Shown here: positions 10,295-29,600 of the stretch, piece by piece
Layout of the letters: the number at the start of each line of letters is the position of its first letter
How positions within the stretch are numbered: position 1 is the first letter of the stretch
NCBI GenBank assembly: GCA_016946835.1
Contig: JACVTC010000099.1
Location: forward strand, 646,501-710,500
Origin: Neocallimastix lanati (nom. inval.)
Lineage: Eukaryota > Neocallimastigomycota > Neocallimastigomycetes > Neocallimastigales > Neocallimastigaceae
Length of the DNA stretch: 64,000 nucleotides
Reading direction: 5' to 3'
Program-made: the position numbers and the translations under genes
Notes under the pieces: model-generated
What the model saw: only the letters and a program-made list of their open reading frames with translations
Told to the model about the DNA's origin: nothing
The model's database searches: none

Positions 10295-12210
10295 ACATAG
10301 CAGTATCTGCTAACTTCCTTGATGCCATAAAGCAAGCTTATAAGAGCGATAAGATAGCCCAGGTGTAACGAAGTCTTCAAATAGTAATGTTAGAACCATG
10401 ATATAATGTTTAGTTACCTTGACCATGACCATTGCTTCATGGGTTAGACTCACATTTCAACCTATTTTGCAAAAAATATTTATTTTACTGACTATTAATA
10501 ATAACTTCTTTAATATTCTTTCCAGTTAAAGATTCCTTCTGTTTGTAATTTAGCTGAAATGAATTTAGAAATTCTTATTTTAGAAATTGTTTTAATCTTT
10601 TTCAATAAGATTCGTATTAATCTATTAAAATATATTTTTAAAAACTTTATATTATTAATTAATCCTAATATCTTTCTAAATATTTCTTTAATATTATTAA
10701 TACATTTTAAAACTGTTGTTCCGACGAAAGTATAAAAAGTACGAACTTCCTTAATGAAAATATTTTTCTTCGAGCTTTTTTTAATTAACTAATAAGTAAT
10801 TTAAAATATTAAATCTGCTAATTAGTAACTTATTATTTTTTTAATTTTTAAATATTATTAAAACTTTTTTTTTATTTTTATCTCTTTGTATGTACCGACC
10901 TATCGTGTCTATACACTTATACCAGGAAATATCTAGAGATTTAGTTGCCAGAGAAGGAAACTACAATAAGAAGCACTGGAGGGAAGTTGATGGTCTAATT
11001 GTTTGAAAGGAAAATCCAAAACTAGTTCATATTCATCACTTGTTTAGAAAAATAATCAGTCAGTTGAACCAGACTTCGAATATACAGGTCACTTTGGTAT
11101 TGATAAAACTACTGACCTGATTAAAAGAAACTGCTTTTGGCTTAAGGTGTATAAGGATATTGTAAAATACATTAAAGCTTGTAAAAATATGCACTTCTAA
11201 AAAAGAGAGTAGGTATAAAGAGCATTGTACGGCCATACGAGTACCAACGACAGTAATGACTTTGCAAGAAATTAAAATAGATTTTATTAAGGATCTATCT
11301 GTCAAAGGTAAAAGTAGAACTACAGAAGGAATAATAAGGACAACACAACGTAAGTGATGTATCATGGTTTGTTGCGATAAACTAACTAAGACGATAAACT
11401 TAATTGGATTTAAGTATGTCCCTTCAGCAATAGAAACGATATGTACTTTTTGAAGGAAATTTACAGGTTACATGTATTCCCAAAAGTAATTAACTATAGA
11501 TAGAGAAGTACAGTTTACAAGTAAGGTATGGGAAGAGTTGTAATATTTCTTTGGAATAGAACTTAGTTTAGCTACTACTAGTTATCATTAGACAGTAGGT
11601 CAAAAAAGCAATGCTTATTTCGAAACCTATCTCAGATACTTCTTGAATACTAATGACGACGAAGAGTGGTTCAATTTTCTACTTTTAGCTGAATTCTGTT
11701 TCAACAATTCAATCCAAGCTTCTACCTCACAGACCCCATTCCTTACATTGTGTGACTATCAGATGAATAACTCTCCATGTACGGCGGAGTTGGTACACTT
11801 GAAAGGAGAAATGAAAATAATAGACAGTTTTACGTATAATCTGAGAAATTTAAATCATATGCTAGGAATTGGGCAAACTCGCTACTTAGATAACATGGAT
11901 AGAAATCGTACCAATGATTACCCTCATTACCTATTATTAGATTTAATATGACTTAATCCGAAAATTCTATAAATTAGCTACTAGGAAATTTGGTCCCTAC
12001 AAAATAATAGAGGTCAAGGAAGGAAAGAAAAACTACCTCCTATACCTTAGCCATTCTCCTTTTTCGAACATGTACCCGGTATTCCATGTCAGTTCTCTAG
12101 AACTCCACTACAAGCTACCAAAGACTTAGGAAATCCCACCTAGTGAGAAAGAAGAAATCAAGCACATTCAAAAATCCATAAAATATTAAAGTAAGTATCA
12201 ATACTTGGTA
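10295..12210 (+). pseudogene. Second Ty3/gypsy relic: end of RNase H to chromodomain, plus strand
   Basis: The plus strand encodes broken pieces closely related to the intact polyprotein at 43687-49365. Examples: near 10300-10360 YIAVSANF.DAIKQAYKSDKIAQ matches its YLALATNFVDDIKQAYRQ; near 10925-11000 EISRDLVAREGNYNKKHW matches its linker before integrase; 11643-11951 (DDEEWFNFLLLAEFCFNN...IGQTRYLDNMDRNRT) matches the end of the integrase core; and near 12060 SNMYPVFHVSSLELHYKLP matches the integrase C-terminus. Stops and frameshifts are frequent. It is split by a 558-bp solo LTR (10364-10921). The chromodomain fades at about 12210 into AT repeats. It belongs to the same gypsy family as the young element but is much older and AT-shifted. 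Confidence 0.8.
10364..10921 (+). repeat. Solo LTR (TGTAACG family) inside the gypsy relic
   Basis: The gypsy coding match breaks at 10363 and resumes at 10922. The intervening 558 bp start TGTAACGAAG, end ACACTTATA and are flanked on both sides by CCAGG (10359-10363 and 10922-10926), a 5-bp target duplication. The start and the end (GACCTATCGTG...) resemble, on the minus strand, the two ends of the 19 kb insertion 38763-57768, so both belong to one LTR family. A TATA-like AAGTATAAAAAG lies near 10728. The last dinucleotide has decayed from CA to TA. Confidence 0.7.
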
Positions 12211-12214
12211 TCAA

Positions 12215-12362
12215 AAAAGTATTTTTATTATTATTTTAACAAAAAATACTATTAATTATTATTTTATTATTATTTTAACAAAAAAACTGTTAAATATTAT
12301 TTTATTATTATTTTAACAAAAAAACTGTTAAATATTATTTTATTATTATTTTAACAAAAATT
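12215..12362. repeat. 38-bp tandem repeat
   Basis: About four copies of a 38-bp unit containing TTATTTTAACAAAAAAACTG, directly where the gypsy relic chromodomain is cut off. No coding potential. Confidence 0.8.
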
Positions 12363-12796
12363 ATTTATTTCTTTATTTCTTTAATACAATTTAAACCACC
12401 TTTTACATAAACTATTTATTTAAGTACGCCACTTATTTAAAGCCACGTTTCGAAATTCAACATTCTCTTTTATATATATTATTCTTAATCTCTTAAGTAA
12501 TATAGACAAGATACTATCATAAACTATGGGCTTGAGAGGGTTGCGATGGTACTGTCATTTAATATATTTACAAGGGAATTCCTAGCATGTGGGTATATAT
12601 CATGTGTCCATGTAATGAGATAAGTTCTTCAACAAGGAAAATATCTGCCTATGCGAAAGCATGTGGAAGTGTTGTAACTACTTCAATATTCTCACGCATT
12701 GAGAGGGTTGAAAATAAGAGAGGTATATACCAGAAGTAAAAAAAGGAATCTGAAAATATATTTCTTAAAAACATTTTTTTAATTTGTTAATTTGTA
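12363..12796. other. Non-coding segment of higher complexity
   Basis: 12430-12740 is less AT-biased than its surroundings (for example GGGCTTGAGAGGGTTGCGAT near 12528) and carries stops in all frames I checked. It may be the 3' untranslated or LTR part of the neighbouring gypsy relic. I cannot assign it. Confidence 0.4.
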
Positions 12797-13020
12797 TATT
12801 ATTTATTATTTATTATTTATTATTTATTATTTATTATTTATTATTTATTATTTATTATTTATTATTTATTATTTATTATTTATTATTTATTATTTATTAT
12901 TTAATATTTAATATTTAATATTTATTATATATTATATATTATTTATTATATATTATTTATTATATATTATTTATTATATATTATTTATTATATTATTTAT
13001 TATATATTATTTACTATTTA
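12797..13020. repeat. (TTATTTA)n heptanucleotide array and derivatives
   Basis: A run of ATTTATT heptamers (about 12797-12900) passes into TATTTAA and TATATTATT variants to about 13020. It is a simple-sequence expansion. Confidence 0.85.
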
Positions 13021-14287
13021 TTATTCAATTATTTTTTTTATTATTTATTATTTATTAATTATTAATTATTAATTATTTATTATATATTGTAATTTTTATA
13101 AAAATATAATTGTGGGCTTATTTTAATACAATAAAATTAATGGTTTATATAATATATATATAAAATATGATTGGATAGTTTGAAATAAATATAGTTTATC
13201 TATATATTAAAAATATACTGAATTGTAAAAAAAATATATATATATATAAAGTTAGTTATTATATATATTACAATTAATTTTGAAATATATTAAGAAAAAA
13301 TATTATTTAAACTCTAATTTATTATTTCAAATAAAAAAAAAATCTACATTAAAAATTTTTTTATGTATTGTTAATAACACTATGGAGTATGATATAATTT
13401 TTTTTTTTATTTAGTTTTTATATAAAAGAAGAAAATTTTCCCTTATTTAATTTCTTTTACTTTTATTAAATCATTATAAAATATTATAAAAATAAATATA
13501 ATATTAATAAAAAGTTTAATAAAAATATTATATTGAGTTTATTTAATGTAAATATTTTTAATTGAATAGAAAAAATTAAAAATACTGAAGTTTAAGCATA
13601 TAGATATTATTTTGAGAGTTTATATTATGAAGCAATAAATATAAAGATTTTTAAAAAATATATTATTATAGAAAAATGTTTATTATTTTAAAAATTTGAG
13701 AATTAAAGAATATAGAAAGAGTTGAAATGAAAATTTAAATAGGAAAAAGAAATAATATATTAATAATTAACTCAAATTATTAAAAATAATATGAAGTTAT
13801 AATTTTAAAATAAAAATATGAAAAAGTTTAAAAGTGATAATGGAAATTTAAATGAATAAATAATTAAAAAAAAATTAGAAAAAAATAAAATATAATTTTA
13901 AATATTATAATATATTAAACTAATTCTTTCTTAATATATATAATTTATTTTTATTTATTTTTGTATAATAGATATATAAATATTATTTTTTCATTAAATT
14001 AAGTTCGAAAAAATATATTTCATACTATATATTTAAAAAGACAAAAAAAAAAAAATTCTTATTCATGTTTGAATTCTTCGACTTCCAAAACAAAATAACT
14101 TTAATACTTCATAAATCCAATCGACAAAAACATTTTTATGAACATTTTACTAATTGTGAAATTTGAAAATCCTTTTTAACATAATAATTTATTAAAATAT
14201 TCACAAATTTTTATAAAAGCTGTTTTAAATAAAAAGTATAATAAATCACCCCGTAATTTAGACTAATATCAAAATTATATAATTAAG
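13021..14287. other. AT-rich intergenic region upstream of eIF5
   Basis: Almost pure A/T with homopolymers and no open frame. It presumably holds the eIF5 promoter and 5' leader, but no single element stands out. Confidence 0.5.
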
Positions 14288-15487
14288 ATGTCCATCAATA
14301 TTAGAAGAGATGTTAAAGATTCTTTCTACAGATACAAGATGCCAAAAATGAGTGTCAAGATCGAAGGTAAAGGAAATGGTATTAAAACAGTTATTCCAAA
14401 TATGTCTGACATTGCTAAGGCTCTTAGTAGACCACCAACTTATCCAACCAAGTATTTTGGATTTGAATTAGGTGCCCAAGTAAAATGTGAAGAAAAAAAT
14501 GATAGATACATTATTAATGGTCAACATGAAAGCAAAAAGTTACAAGATTTACTTGATGGATTCATTGACAAGTTTGTTTTATGTGCTCATTGTAAGAATC
14601 CAGAAACTGATTTAATTATTAACAAAAATGGAATAATTAGAGATTGTAAAGCTTGTGGTAAGAGAAGTGAAGTTGATCACAAACATAAATTAACCGCATT
14701 TATTATGAAGCATCCACCAACTCAACCAAAAAAAGCTAAGAAGTCCAAAAAAAGTAGCAAATCTGAAAACAATTCAGCTAGTGAAGCTACTATACCTACT
14801 CCACCAGATAGTGTATCAGTTAATTCTGAAGATGAAAGTATGAGAAATGAAGAAGAAATTGTTGAAGTACCAAAGCCAGTAAAGAATGTTGATGATGACG
14901 ATGACGATGACTGGTGTGTTGATACCAGTCCAGAAGCAGTTGCGGAACGTATGAAGGAAATTAATGGAGCTGTTGCTAAACTAGCCGTAAATATGGCCAA
15001 TGAAGATGATGAAGGTGAAGATGAAGAAAAGGATCCAATTGATGAATTTGCAGATTACATTGAAGAGGAAGAACGTTCAGATAATGAAATTGTTAAGAAG
15101 GCTAGAGATCTTGGTTTAAAAAATGATAAAGTATGTACCGTATTAGTTCAACTATTGTTCGATGATGATGTTTTAGAGCAAGTTTCTGAAAGATCAGAAT
15201 TATTGTTAAATTTTGTTAAGAATGAAAAATGCCAAAAAGCTATTTTAGGAGGAATTGAACGTTTAGTTGACCAAAACGATAAACTTCTTCCAAAGGTAGC
15301 CTTTATATTAAAGGCTTTTTATGATGAAGATATTGTTGAAGAGGATGTTTTATTAGCTTGGGGTGAAAAGGCTTCTAAGAAGTATGTTGACAAGGCTAAA
15401 AGTAAAGAGATCAGAAAACAAGCAACTCCATTTTTAAATTGGTTAAAGCAAGCTGAAGAAGAAAGTAGTGAAGAAGATGATGAATAA
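14288..15487 (+). CDS. TIF5: Translation initiation factor eIF5
   Basis: 399 residues in one exon. eIF5 is the GTPase-activating protein for eIF2 in the 43S/48S pre-initiation complex in the cytoplasm. The N-terminus MSINIRRDVKDSFYRYKMPK is the eIF5 signature and places an arginine at position 15, the conserved GAP arginine. The eIF5/eIF2-beta-type domain follows with a C4 zinc finger at C99, C102, C120 and C123. A basic/acidic low-complexity linker (about 145-260, with DDDDDDD and EDDEGEDEE runs) leads to a W2/MIF4G-like C-terminal domain (about 265-390) with AxxWLK-type AA-box features (ATPFLNWLKQAEEESSEEDDE). The length is close to yeast eIF5 (about 405). The start is fixed by the conserved first residues. 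No intron is seen, unlike the downstream genes. Confidence 0.95.
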   Translation: MSINIRRDVKDSFYRYKMPKMSVKIEGKGNGIKTVIPNMSDIAKALSRPPTYPTKYFGFELGAQVKCEEKNDRYIINGQHESKKLQDLLDGFIDKFVLCAHCKNPETDLIINKNGIIRDCKACGKRSEVDHKHKLTAFIMKHPPTQPKKAKKSKKSSKSENNSASEATIPTPPDSVSVNSEDESMRNEEEIVEVPKPVKNVDDDDDDDWCVDTSPEAVAERMKEINGAVAKLAVNMANEDDEGEDEEKDPIDEFADYIEEEERSDNEIVKKARDLGLKNDKVCTVLVQLLFDDDVLEQVSERSELLLNFVKNEKCQKAILGGIERLVDQNDKLLPKVAFILKAFYDEDIVEEDVLLAWGEKASKKYVDKAKSKEIRKQATPFLNWLKQAEEESSEEDDE

Positions 15488-15942
15488 ATATTAAAGAATG
15501 TTGATTGAGATTTATAATGTTTATACTTAATCATATGTAAAATTTAAATTTGTAATTTTAAATAATAATATATAAATTTAGTTATATAACTTTATATTTT
15601 TTTAAATTAATTTGTAAGAACCAAATAAAAATCAAGTAATATTAGTATTAGAATTTAAATATAATAAGTTATTTAAATTTCATTAATTTATTTTTAATAT
15701 TTTTTCTTTATTTATAAAAGCTTAAACTAGCGTAATACAAGAAAGTATTTAATTAAAGAGGAAAAATAAAATAGATATTAGTTTATAAAACTTTTTGAAC
15801 TAATATTAAAATAAAAAAATATTATAGTTATGTTAAATACTATATAAGAATATAAATAATTAGTATATATATTAATTAAAAAAAAAAATAAAAATGAAAA
15901 TAAAAATAAAAATAAAAATAAAATAAAATAAAATAAAATAAA

Positions 15943-15975
<33 letters not shown>

Positions 15976-17052
15976 TATGAAAACGAAATAAAATTATTTA
16001 ATATTTAAGTTTTTGATCTACCCTTTTTAATAATATAATTATATAATAATAGAAGCAATAATATATTTGAAAATTTTTATTTATAAATGTATTCAAATTA
16101 TAATAACTAATTATATTATTATTAATAATCAATTAAAAAATGATCAAAATAAAATATAACAATAAAAAAAGAATATAATTTGAATTTCATGGATATTAAT
16201 CAAAATGAACAAAAATAAATGAAAAAATGTACAATAAATACTTATTTTTTACTAAAATTTCTTTTAATTTTAAAGGATTTATTTTTAATATATAATTTAA
16301 AATTTTTATGTTCATAAAAATTAATTCGCCTAATAGGGGAATTAACTCTCAATGTAAAGTTGATCCTTTAGTACAAGGAAATAGTTCATCAGCATTGAAA
16401 TACTTTAAATTTTTATTTATATAAATTATTTTGTAAAAGGAATTTTTTAAAAACATTGGAATAACTGATTTTTATTTTTTTTTTTTTTAAAGGAAGATAA
16501 AGGCAAATAATACATATAATTTAAAAAATTTAAAAAAATAATTCTAACTTCTATATAATTATATATATATATGTATTTTTTTTATTTCTATATTTTATAT
16601 TATTATATTTTATTTTCTTTATATTTAGTTACTGTAATGACCATGTCAGATAAGTTTTATTCTCTATTTTTTTCTTTTTCCTTTTCTTTTTTCTATTTTT
16701 TTTTTTTTTTTTTTTTTTGATTTCTCTTTTTACTGTATTATTAATTATTTAAATCATGTATCCTTTTTTTCTTCTTCCTACCCTTTTACATAAATATGTT
16801 ATATTCTTATAGGTTTTTCTTATTTCATGTTTTTTTTTTTTTTTTTTTTTTTTTAACATACTTTTTTATGATTCTATTCAATTTTATATTTAATAATTTA
16901 TCAATTATTTATATAAGTTTTCTGGACCGATCATCAACTATATCCTGAATTTATATAGGGTGTTTTTCATCCTCTTATATATAAAAGAAATTAATATTAA
17001 TAAATATTCTTTTAATTATATAAATAATATAAATTGGTAACAAACTAACTAA

Positions 17053-17083
<31 letters not shown>

Positions 17084-17787
17084 CTTTTAATTATACTTAA
17101 CACATTTAAAAATTAGCTATTACTAATTAATATTTATTTTATTATATATAGATACATATATTTTTTGAATTTAGTTTTATTTAATTTTATATAAAATGAT
17201 AAGTTTTATATAATAACAATTAATTAATAGTTTTTAAAATTTTTGGTCAGAATAATATTTAATATTTAATATTTAATGTAAAAATAATAAAATATAAAGT
17301 TTAAAAAAATTTAGATTTATAATTTTGAAATGGGAAAATACTAAAAAATTTTTAAATTACAAAAACTTTAAATATATGTAGGAATATCAAGGGAAAAAAA
17401 TAGTATATGAAATCAACGTCACAAATATATATATTTATTATTAATTAATATAGTTGTGAAATTGTATCTAATATATTATTTTTATATTTTTAAATTTCAT
17501 AAATATGATAAATATGATATTAATCAAAACATATTAAAATTATAATTTAAATATATAGATTAAACGATATTGTTTTAGAAATAAAATAGACAGTAACAAT
17601 ATCAAAATCAAAATTAAATATATTAATATTATAATAAATAAATTAATTCAGATAATTATATTAATATTATATAGTTATTTATAAAGCAAATATAACAAGC
17701 ATTATTATTATTTAAGTTATTGCCCATAAAAAAGAAGAGGGTAAAGTAAAGAATAATAAATAAAATATTTAAGGAAAACTAAAGAAA
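15488..17787. other. Intergenic region between eIF5 and the CNB/F-box gene
   Basis: 2.3 kb of A/T-rich DNA with an A-rich run of AAAAT units (about 15890-15973) and several long T tracts (16690-16720, 16832-16853). No gene was recognised. At 16315-16405 the minus strand has a short protein-like stretch (see findings). Pyrimidine-rich tracts at 16650-16860 could be promoter-associated. Confidence 0.5.
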
Positions 17788-23213
<5,426 letters not shown>

Positions 23214-23835
23214 TTTTAAAAAACTATAAATATGAATAAATAATATTTTGTACTAATTCTATTGTAATCAAATTTTATACTATGCTATTAATACTAATAA
23301 TAATATAAAGATATATATATTAATTTATATTTTATTAATAAATAAATAAATAAATTTATTATAATTATAATAGTATTACAATTATAATGATAAACAAAAT
23401 TTTTATTTATTATTTATTGTTATTTATAAGATAAATAAATAAATAAATAAATAAATAGATAAATAAATACTAAACAAACAAACAAAAAAAAAAAAAAAAA
23501 AAAAAAAGCAACCATATGAATTTATAATAAAAATATATACACTTTTAAATAAATTTCATTGTTTAATATATATAGTAAATATTAATATAAATATTTTATA
23601 TGACTTTTAATTAATTTGTATATTTTTTCAATACTTTATTGAATTTTATTATATCAAAATATACAAAAAAAAATATGGTAAATATTTTTAAAGTAATATA
23701 AGATTTTATAAATATGTAATTGTATCGGTTAATTTAAAGAAAAAAAAAATATAAATAAATATATATTTATTTATTTTTAAAAAAAAAAAAAATTAAAGAA
23801 TAAAATATAAAAAAGATTTTTTTAGCTTTTTTAAT
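23214..23835. other. Intergenic AT-rich region
   Basis: No gene seen. It has AAAT-type repeats (23428-23470) and a 25-bp A tract near 23485. It probably includes the 3' end of the CNB/F-box transcript. Confidence 0.5.
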
Positions 23836-24007
23836 TTACAAATTAATAATATCATATGATCCTCCAATATCAAGTGCTTCACTTGATGTTATTATATTTT
23901 TTCCCGTTACTCTTACAAAATTAGATGTATTTGATATTTGATATGAGATGTTTTCTAGTTTAAACATCTTTTTTTTTATTAAAAATTATAAAATATTAGT
24001 TTAAAAT

Positions 24008-24234
<227 letters not shown>

Positions 24235-24470
24235 AACGTATGTTAATTTTATTAATATAAAGTTATAGTCTAGCTTAAGTTTAATAAAATATTAAATTAA
24301 ATTATATTAAATATATTGTAATTACAAATTAAAATATAAATTAGTATGTATCTAGAACAAGCCACAATTAAATATAAAAACATGTAATTTTATCTGTACT
24401 TTAAATCTTTGTTAACCATTTATATAACACTTGAGTTATATATCTAATTATTAATAAATAAATATTAAAC

Positions 24471-24675
<205 letters not shown>

Positions 24676-24982
24676 TTTATAATTATTATTATAATTATAA
24701 ATATTATTATTATTATTATTTAATTTATATACACAATTTTATTTAATGATAATATAAACCTGTTAATAAAGTACTAAAATTAATTTCAAAATGTATACCG
24801 CGTTTAATAGCGAAACTAACCATTGGTAATTTTAAATAAAAATGAAGCCTTGAAGAAAAATCTAATGAAATTATATCAACATCTAATATGGAACATGCAA
24901 CTTGAAAAATTATTTAATTTTGTGGTTGAACAGCAAGAATATCATATGAATTAATGGTTTCATTATTTGAATTCTTTATAAA

Positions 24983-25356
24983 CGATTTTATATTTATTTA
25001 AAGTTTTTATATATGTTTTATACAAAAAATAGTAAAAATTTATTAAAATATTTTATTTAAAAATTACATCTATATTTAAGAATTTTATCAACTAGAATAG
25101 CAGTAATACTTTAAGTTAATATTTATTAAATTTTCATATATAAATACGTATTTATTTCCACACACGTTTATATAAAATTCTCATGTATACTGCCATTAAT
25201 AAAATATATATATACATATATATATATATAAAATTAAAAATAAAAATATATAACATTTAAATTATTATTTATTCAATATGTTTTTGTTTATTAATAACTT
25301 GTATATTATTATTAATAGTTATTTAATTTTTAAATTAAAGATAAAGTTAATAATCT

Positions 25357-25387
<31 letters not shown>

Positions 25388-25644
25388 AATATTTAAAAAT
25401 TATATATATATAATTTTTTATTAAAGTTAAAATTTAAAACTATTTTAAAAGATAATTAAAAGATATTATAATTTAAATTAGAAATATATATATATATATA
25501 ATATATATAATAATATTAAAATAAATTATTATATGAAAATAATGTAAATGTATAATTTTTTTGTATTATTAATATTTATATGATTAAAAAATAAAAATAT
25601 GTAAAATAAAAAATATACAATAATTATATAAAAATCTAAAGTAT
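24983..25644. other. Intergenic AT-rich region downstream of the SNF2-family gene
   Basis: No gene seen. Several (AT)n runs (25208-25230, 25360-25380, 25485-25510). Its right end includes the 3' flank of the minus-strand SNF2-family gene. Confidence 0.5.
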
Positions 25645-26615
25645 TTAATAAACATTTTCCTCGTAATTATCATAGTCATTCTCAATGTCTACATCTTTAT
25701 ATTCACCATCCTCATAACGTTTCTGCTTTTTCTGTAAAGGTTCTTGTACAATACTATCTGTATTTTTGTTTGATTTATCCTTTTTTTCAAATTTATCTAT
25801 TTTGTTATTTACTTCAAGTTTTTCTTCTTTTTTATTGTTATTATTGCTATTATTAGGTTTATTTTCTATTATTAGGGTAGTTACAATTCCGTTATTATTA
25901 TTATTTAAATTTGTTATTTTATTTTCTTCTGACGGAAGAAGGCGCTAATAATTATAAAATAAAGTTATAAAGATATAGTATAAATTAATATAATATATTA
26001 TTTATTCACATGCATTTGAAGATTTTTTTTTTTTTTTTTCATAAAAAAAAAATAAATGGATCATTATTAATAAATAATTTATAAATAATTATATATTTAC
26101 TTTTAATGAATTAATATTATTTTTAATAGCTTTTTGATGCTCTAGGAACTTTTGCTCTTCTCTTTTATCTTCATCTGTAATTGTTAATTTTTGATCCTTA
26201 TATAATTCATTTAACTTAAGATCCATTTCTTTTTCCATTTCTATTGAATCAAGATATACTAAAGAGGTTTCTTGATTATATTTTCTTGCATTACTAAACA
26301 TTAATCTGAAATCATTTATAAAATCTTGAACAGTATCATAATATGTTGAATGAATTCTTGTCTATACATATATATATAACATAAATATATATAAATAATT
26401 AAAACTCTATTAAATTTAATTTTCATTATTTATATTCAAACAAGTAAAAATTAATACATTAATAATATCTAATGCAATTGGAGTTTCTATTATAACATAA
26501 TAATCTGGATATAATTTCTTTGATGGAATTTCTAAGAATAATAAACATCTACGACGACCACTGTTTTAATAAAAAATGACAAAAAAAAAAAAAAAAAAAA
26601 AAAGTTTAATCATAA

Positions 26616-26680
<65 letters not shown>

Positions 26681-29600
26681 TATACAATTATATATTTATT
26701 TTATTGAACATGTATTATTATTAATATTTTTTATTTATTCTTTTTATTTTTTATTTTTTTTAAAAAAAAAAATATAATAAAAATAATTAAACTTACTCTT
26801 TATCTTTACTATTTTCAACTTGCTTATAACATGCTTCAAAAAGACGAGTCATAGCTAGTCTTTCAGCTTTTCCTACCTTATCAGGTTTGGAACGATCAAC
26901 GTTAGCATTTATATCAGCCTTCTTTCTTTTTTTGAAAGTATCTTCCATAAGATTAACCTTTCGTCTACCGCGACCACGTTTTGGCTTTTCAATTATACCT
27001 TCATTCGAAGATAAAGCATCACCTGTAAGACTTGATGTTGTTGATATAGAAGATCCTCTTTCACTATCTGCCCTACTCAATGAAGATGCTTTTCTTCCGC
27101 GACCTCTACCTGGTCTACCTCTTTTCTTATGTTTAAGCTCTGTGGTTGGATCAGTTTCTAGTGTTGCATTAGATTGATTATCACTTTGATTTGTTTCTCC
27201 TTCAGATATATCATTAGCTGTTGTATCTGAGTCATGATGTTGCTGCTGCTGTTGTTGAATTTTTAATAATTTTTTAGCTTTTCTTTCAGCACGTCTTTGC
27301 TTTTGTTGTCGTTTTCGTTCAATAACTTCGTCTAAATCTTCATTTTCAACGGCTTGTAGCCATTGATCTTCATTAAGTCCATCATCATAATGAACTTCTT
27401 TATGAATACGTTGACCGCGACCATAATCAACCTTTTCTTCTTTCTTTTGTATTTCCTCTTCATTCATAGTGTATACTTTTGGTAATTCCCATTCTTGAAT
27501 AAGACGATCAGGTAATGGACCTTCATGTCCTTGCGACTTCCAATATTCAGTTTCACGTTCAATTCTTTCTTGATCCATTTTACGAAATATTTCCATTTCT
27601 TCATCATTCCTATGAATAATATCATTTAAATCATCATCAGTCATATTTTCCTCGTTTTGAACATCATTTGCTTCACCTGAAGAAGATTCGATTAATTGAC
27701 GAAGTAAAGCTTCACGTTCTTGTGCTGTACTTTTATTATCGAATTTACCAGCTTGAATAACTTTACCATCAATATCTAACTTATATTGGGCTCTAGCTAA
27801 AATTTTTTCTTCAATTGAATCTGCTGTAATTAATCGCAAAATTCTAACTTCTTTAGTTTGACCGATACGGTGAGCTCGATCTTGAGCTTGTAAATCTTGA
27901 TGAGGATTCCAATCAGAATCAAAAATGATAACAGTATCCGCTGTTTGTAAATTCAAACCTAAACCACCAGCACGAGTACTAAGTAAGAAAATCATATATG
28001 GTGAATTTTCAGCATTAAATTTCTTTAAAAGATCTGAACGTTCTTCAGATTTTGTACTTCCATCTAATCTAAGGTGACGATAACCTCTATACATTAAAAA
28101 ATCTTCCATAATATTCATAATAGCTGTCATTTGGAAGAAAATTAAAACACGATGCTGAGTTTTAAGAAACTTTGGAAGAATTCTATCTAATAATTCAAAC
28201 TTTCCAGAAGTACGATATATTAAATCATTGGTTAATCCAGATGGATTAATACTATTTTCAACTTCTTCGAATACGAATGGATGATTTACAATTTTTCTAA
28301 GCTGCATTACAGTATTATTTAATCCTTTAACTCCATGTTTACCATCACTTGTAAATAAGATACCTTTTTGTCTCATTTTTTCATATAAATGACGTTGAAG
28401 AGCTGACATACGACATTTAATAACTAATTCAACCTTATCTGGAAGTTCATGTTCTACGTCTTTCTTTAATCTACGTAATAAAAATGGTCTTAATACTTTG
28501 TGAAGTCTTCGAATAATAAGAAGCTGTTCTTCTTCATTTAATAGAATTTTTTCTTCTCCTACTTGAGTTGCAAATGGTGAATTGAACCATTCATCGAAAC
28601 TTTTAACTGAATTGAAAATTTTTGGTAATAAGAAATTCAAAAGAGCCCAAAGTTCAGGTAAATTATTCTATTATTATTATTATTATTATTATTAAAAAAT
28701 ATATATTTATAATAAAATTTATTTTATTATTATATTTAAATATTTTTAAATTATAATATTAATGCAATTGTTATTAGTTATGGTTAAGGAAATAGAATTT
28801 TTTACATAAACTCTATATTATTATTGCTACTGTTTTAATAATATAATATAAATATCATAGGCAAATTTTCAACATTATTGTTCTTTTATATTTAATTTTA
28901 TTAAAATAAAAAAATTAAACATTTTAGTGATCCATCAATAAGAAAAATTAAATTCATTTTCTTAAAGTGAATTATATATGCTTAATTTATTAATTTAATA
29001 AAATAAACAAAATTAAAAGATTATTTCTGTTGACACGCGTTTTCTAATCATTTTATATTATATTATTTCTTTCAAAAATTTTAAAAAAGAAATATTTCTT
29101 TTGTTTGAAATAATATTTAATTATTTTATGTCTAAAATCTTTATTTTTAATTAGCATTAAGTTTACCTGTAATGGTGTACCAGTTAAAATTAAACGATAA
29201 CGGCATTGATAATGCTGTGTTAATACTACAGTAAGCTTTGATTGGGCATTTTTTAAACGATGACCTTCATCAATAATAATATGAATCCATTTGATCTTAG
29301 AAAGAACAGGTCTATCTTTAATAATATATTCATAAGTTGTTAAAACGACATTAAAATTGCCATGTCTAATTTCAGAGTTTTGAATAGCTTTTCTAACAGA
29401 TGGTGCACCCTTATATACAACTTTTACGATCGAAGGAGCCCATTTATCAAATTCAAGTGACCAATTTGTTAAAGTAGATAATGGAACAATAATCAGAAAT
29501 GGTCCATTTTGATGTTTCTTTTCAATTAAATAACTGATAAGAGATATTGTTTGGATAGTTTTACCAAGCCCCATTTCATCAGCTAAGATACCATTCAATC

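Noticed and set aside
14722-15000. Serine-rich minus-strand frame inside eIF5
   Set aside because: Antisense shadow of the acidic/basic eIF5 linker.
16360-16385. rRNA-like word (CCTTTAGTACAAGGA)
   Set aside because: Too short, and neighbouring sequence shows no rRNA similarity.
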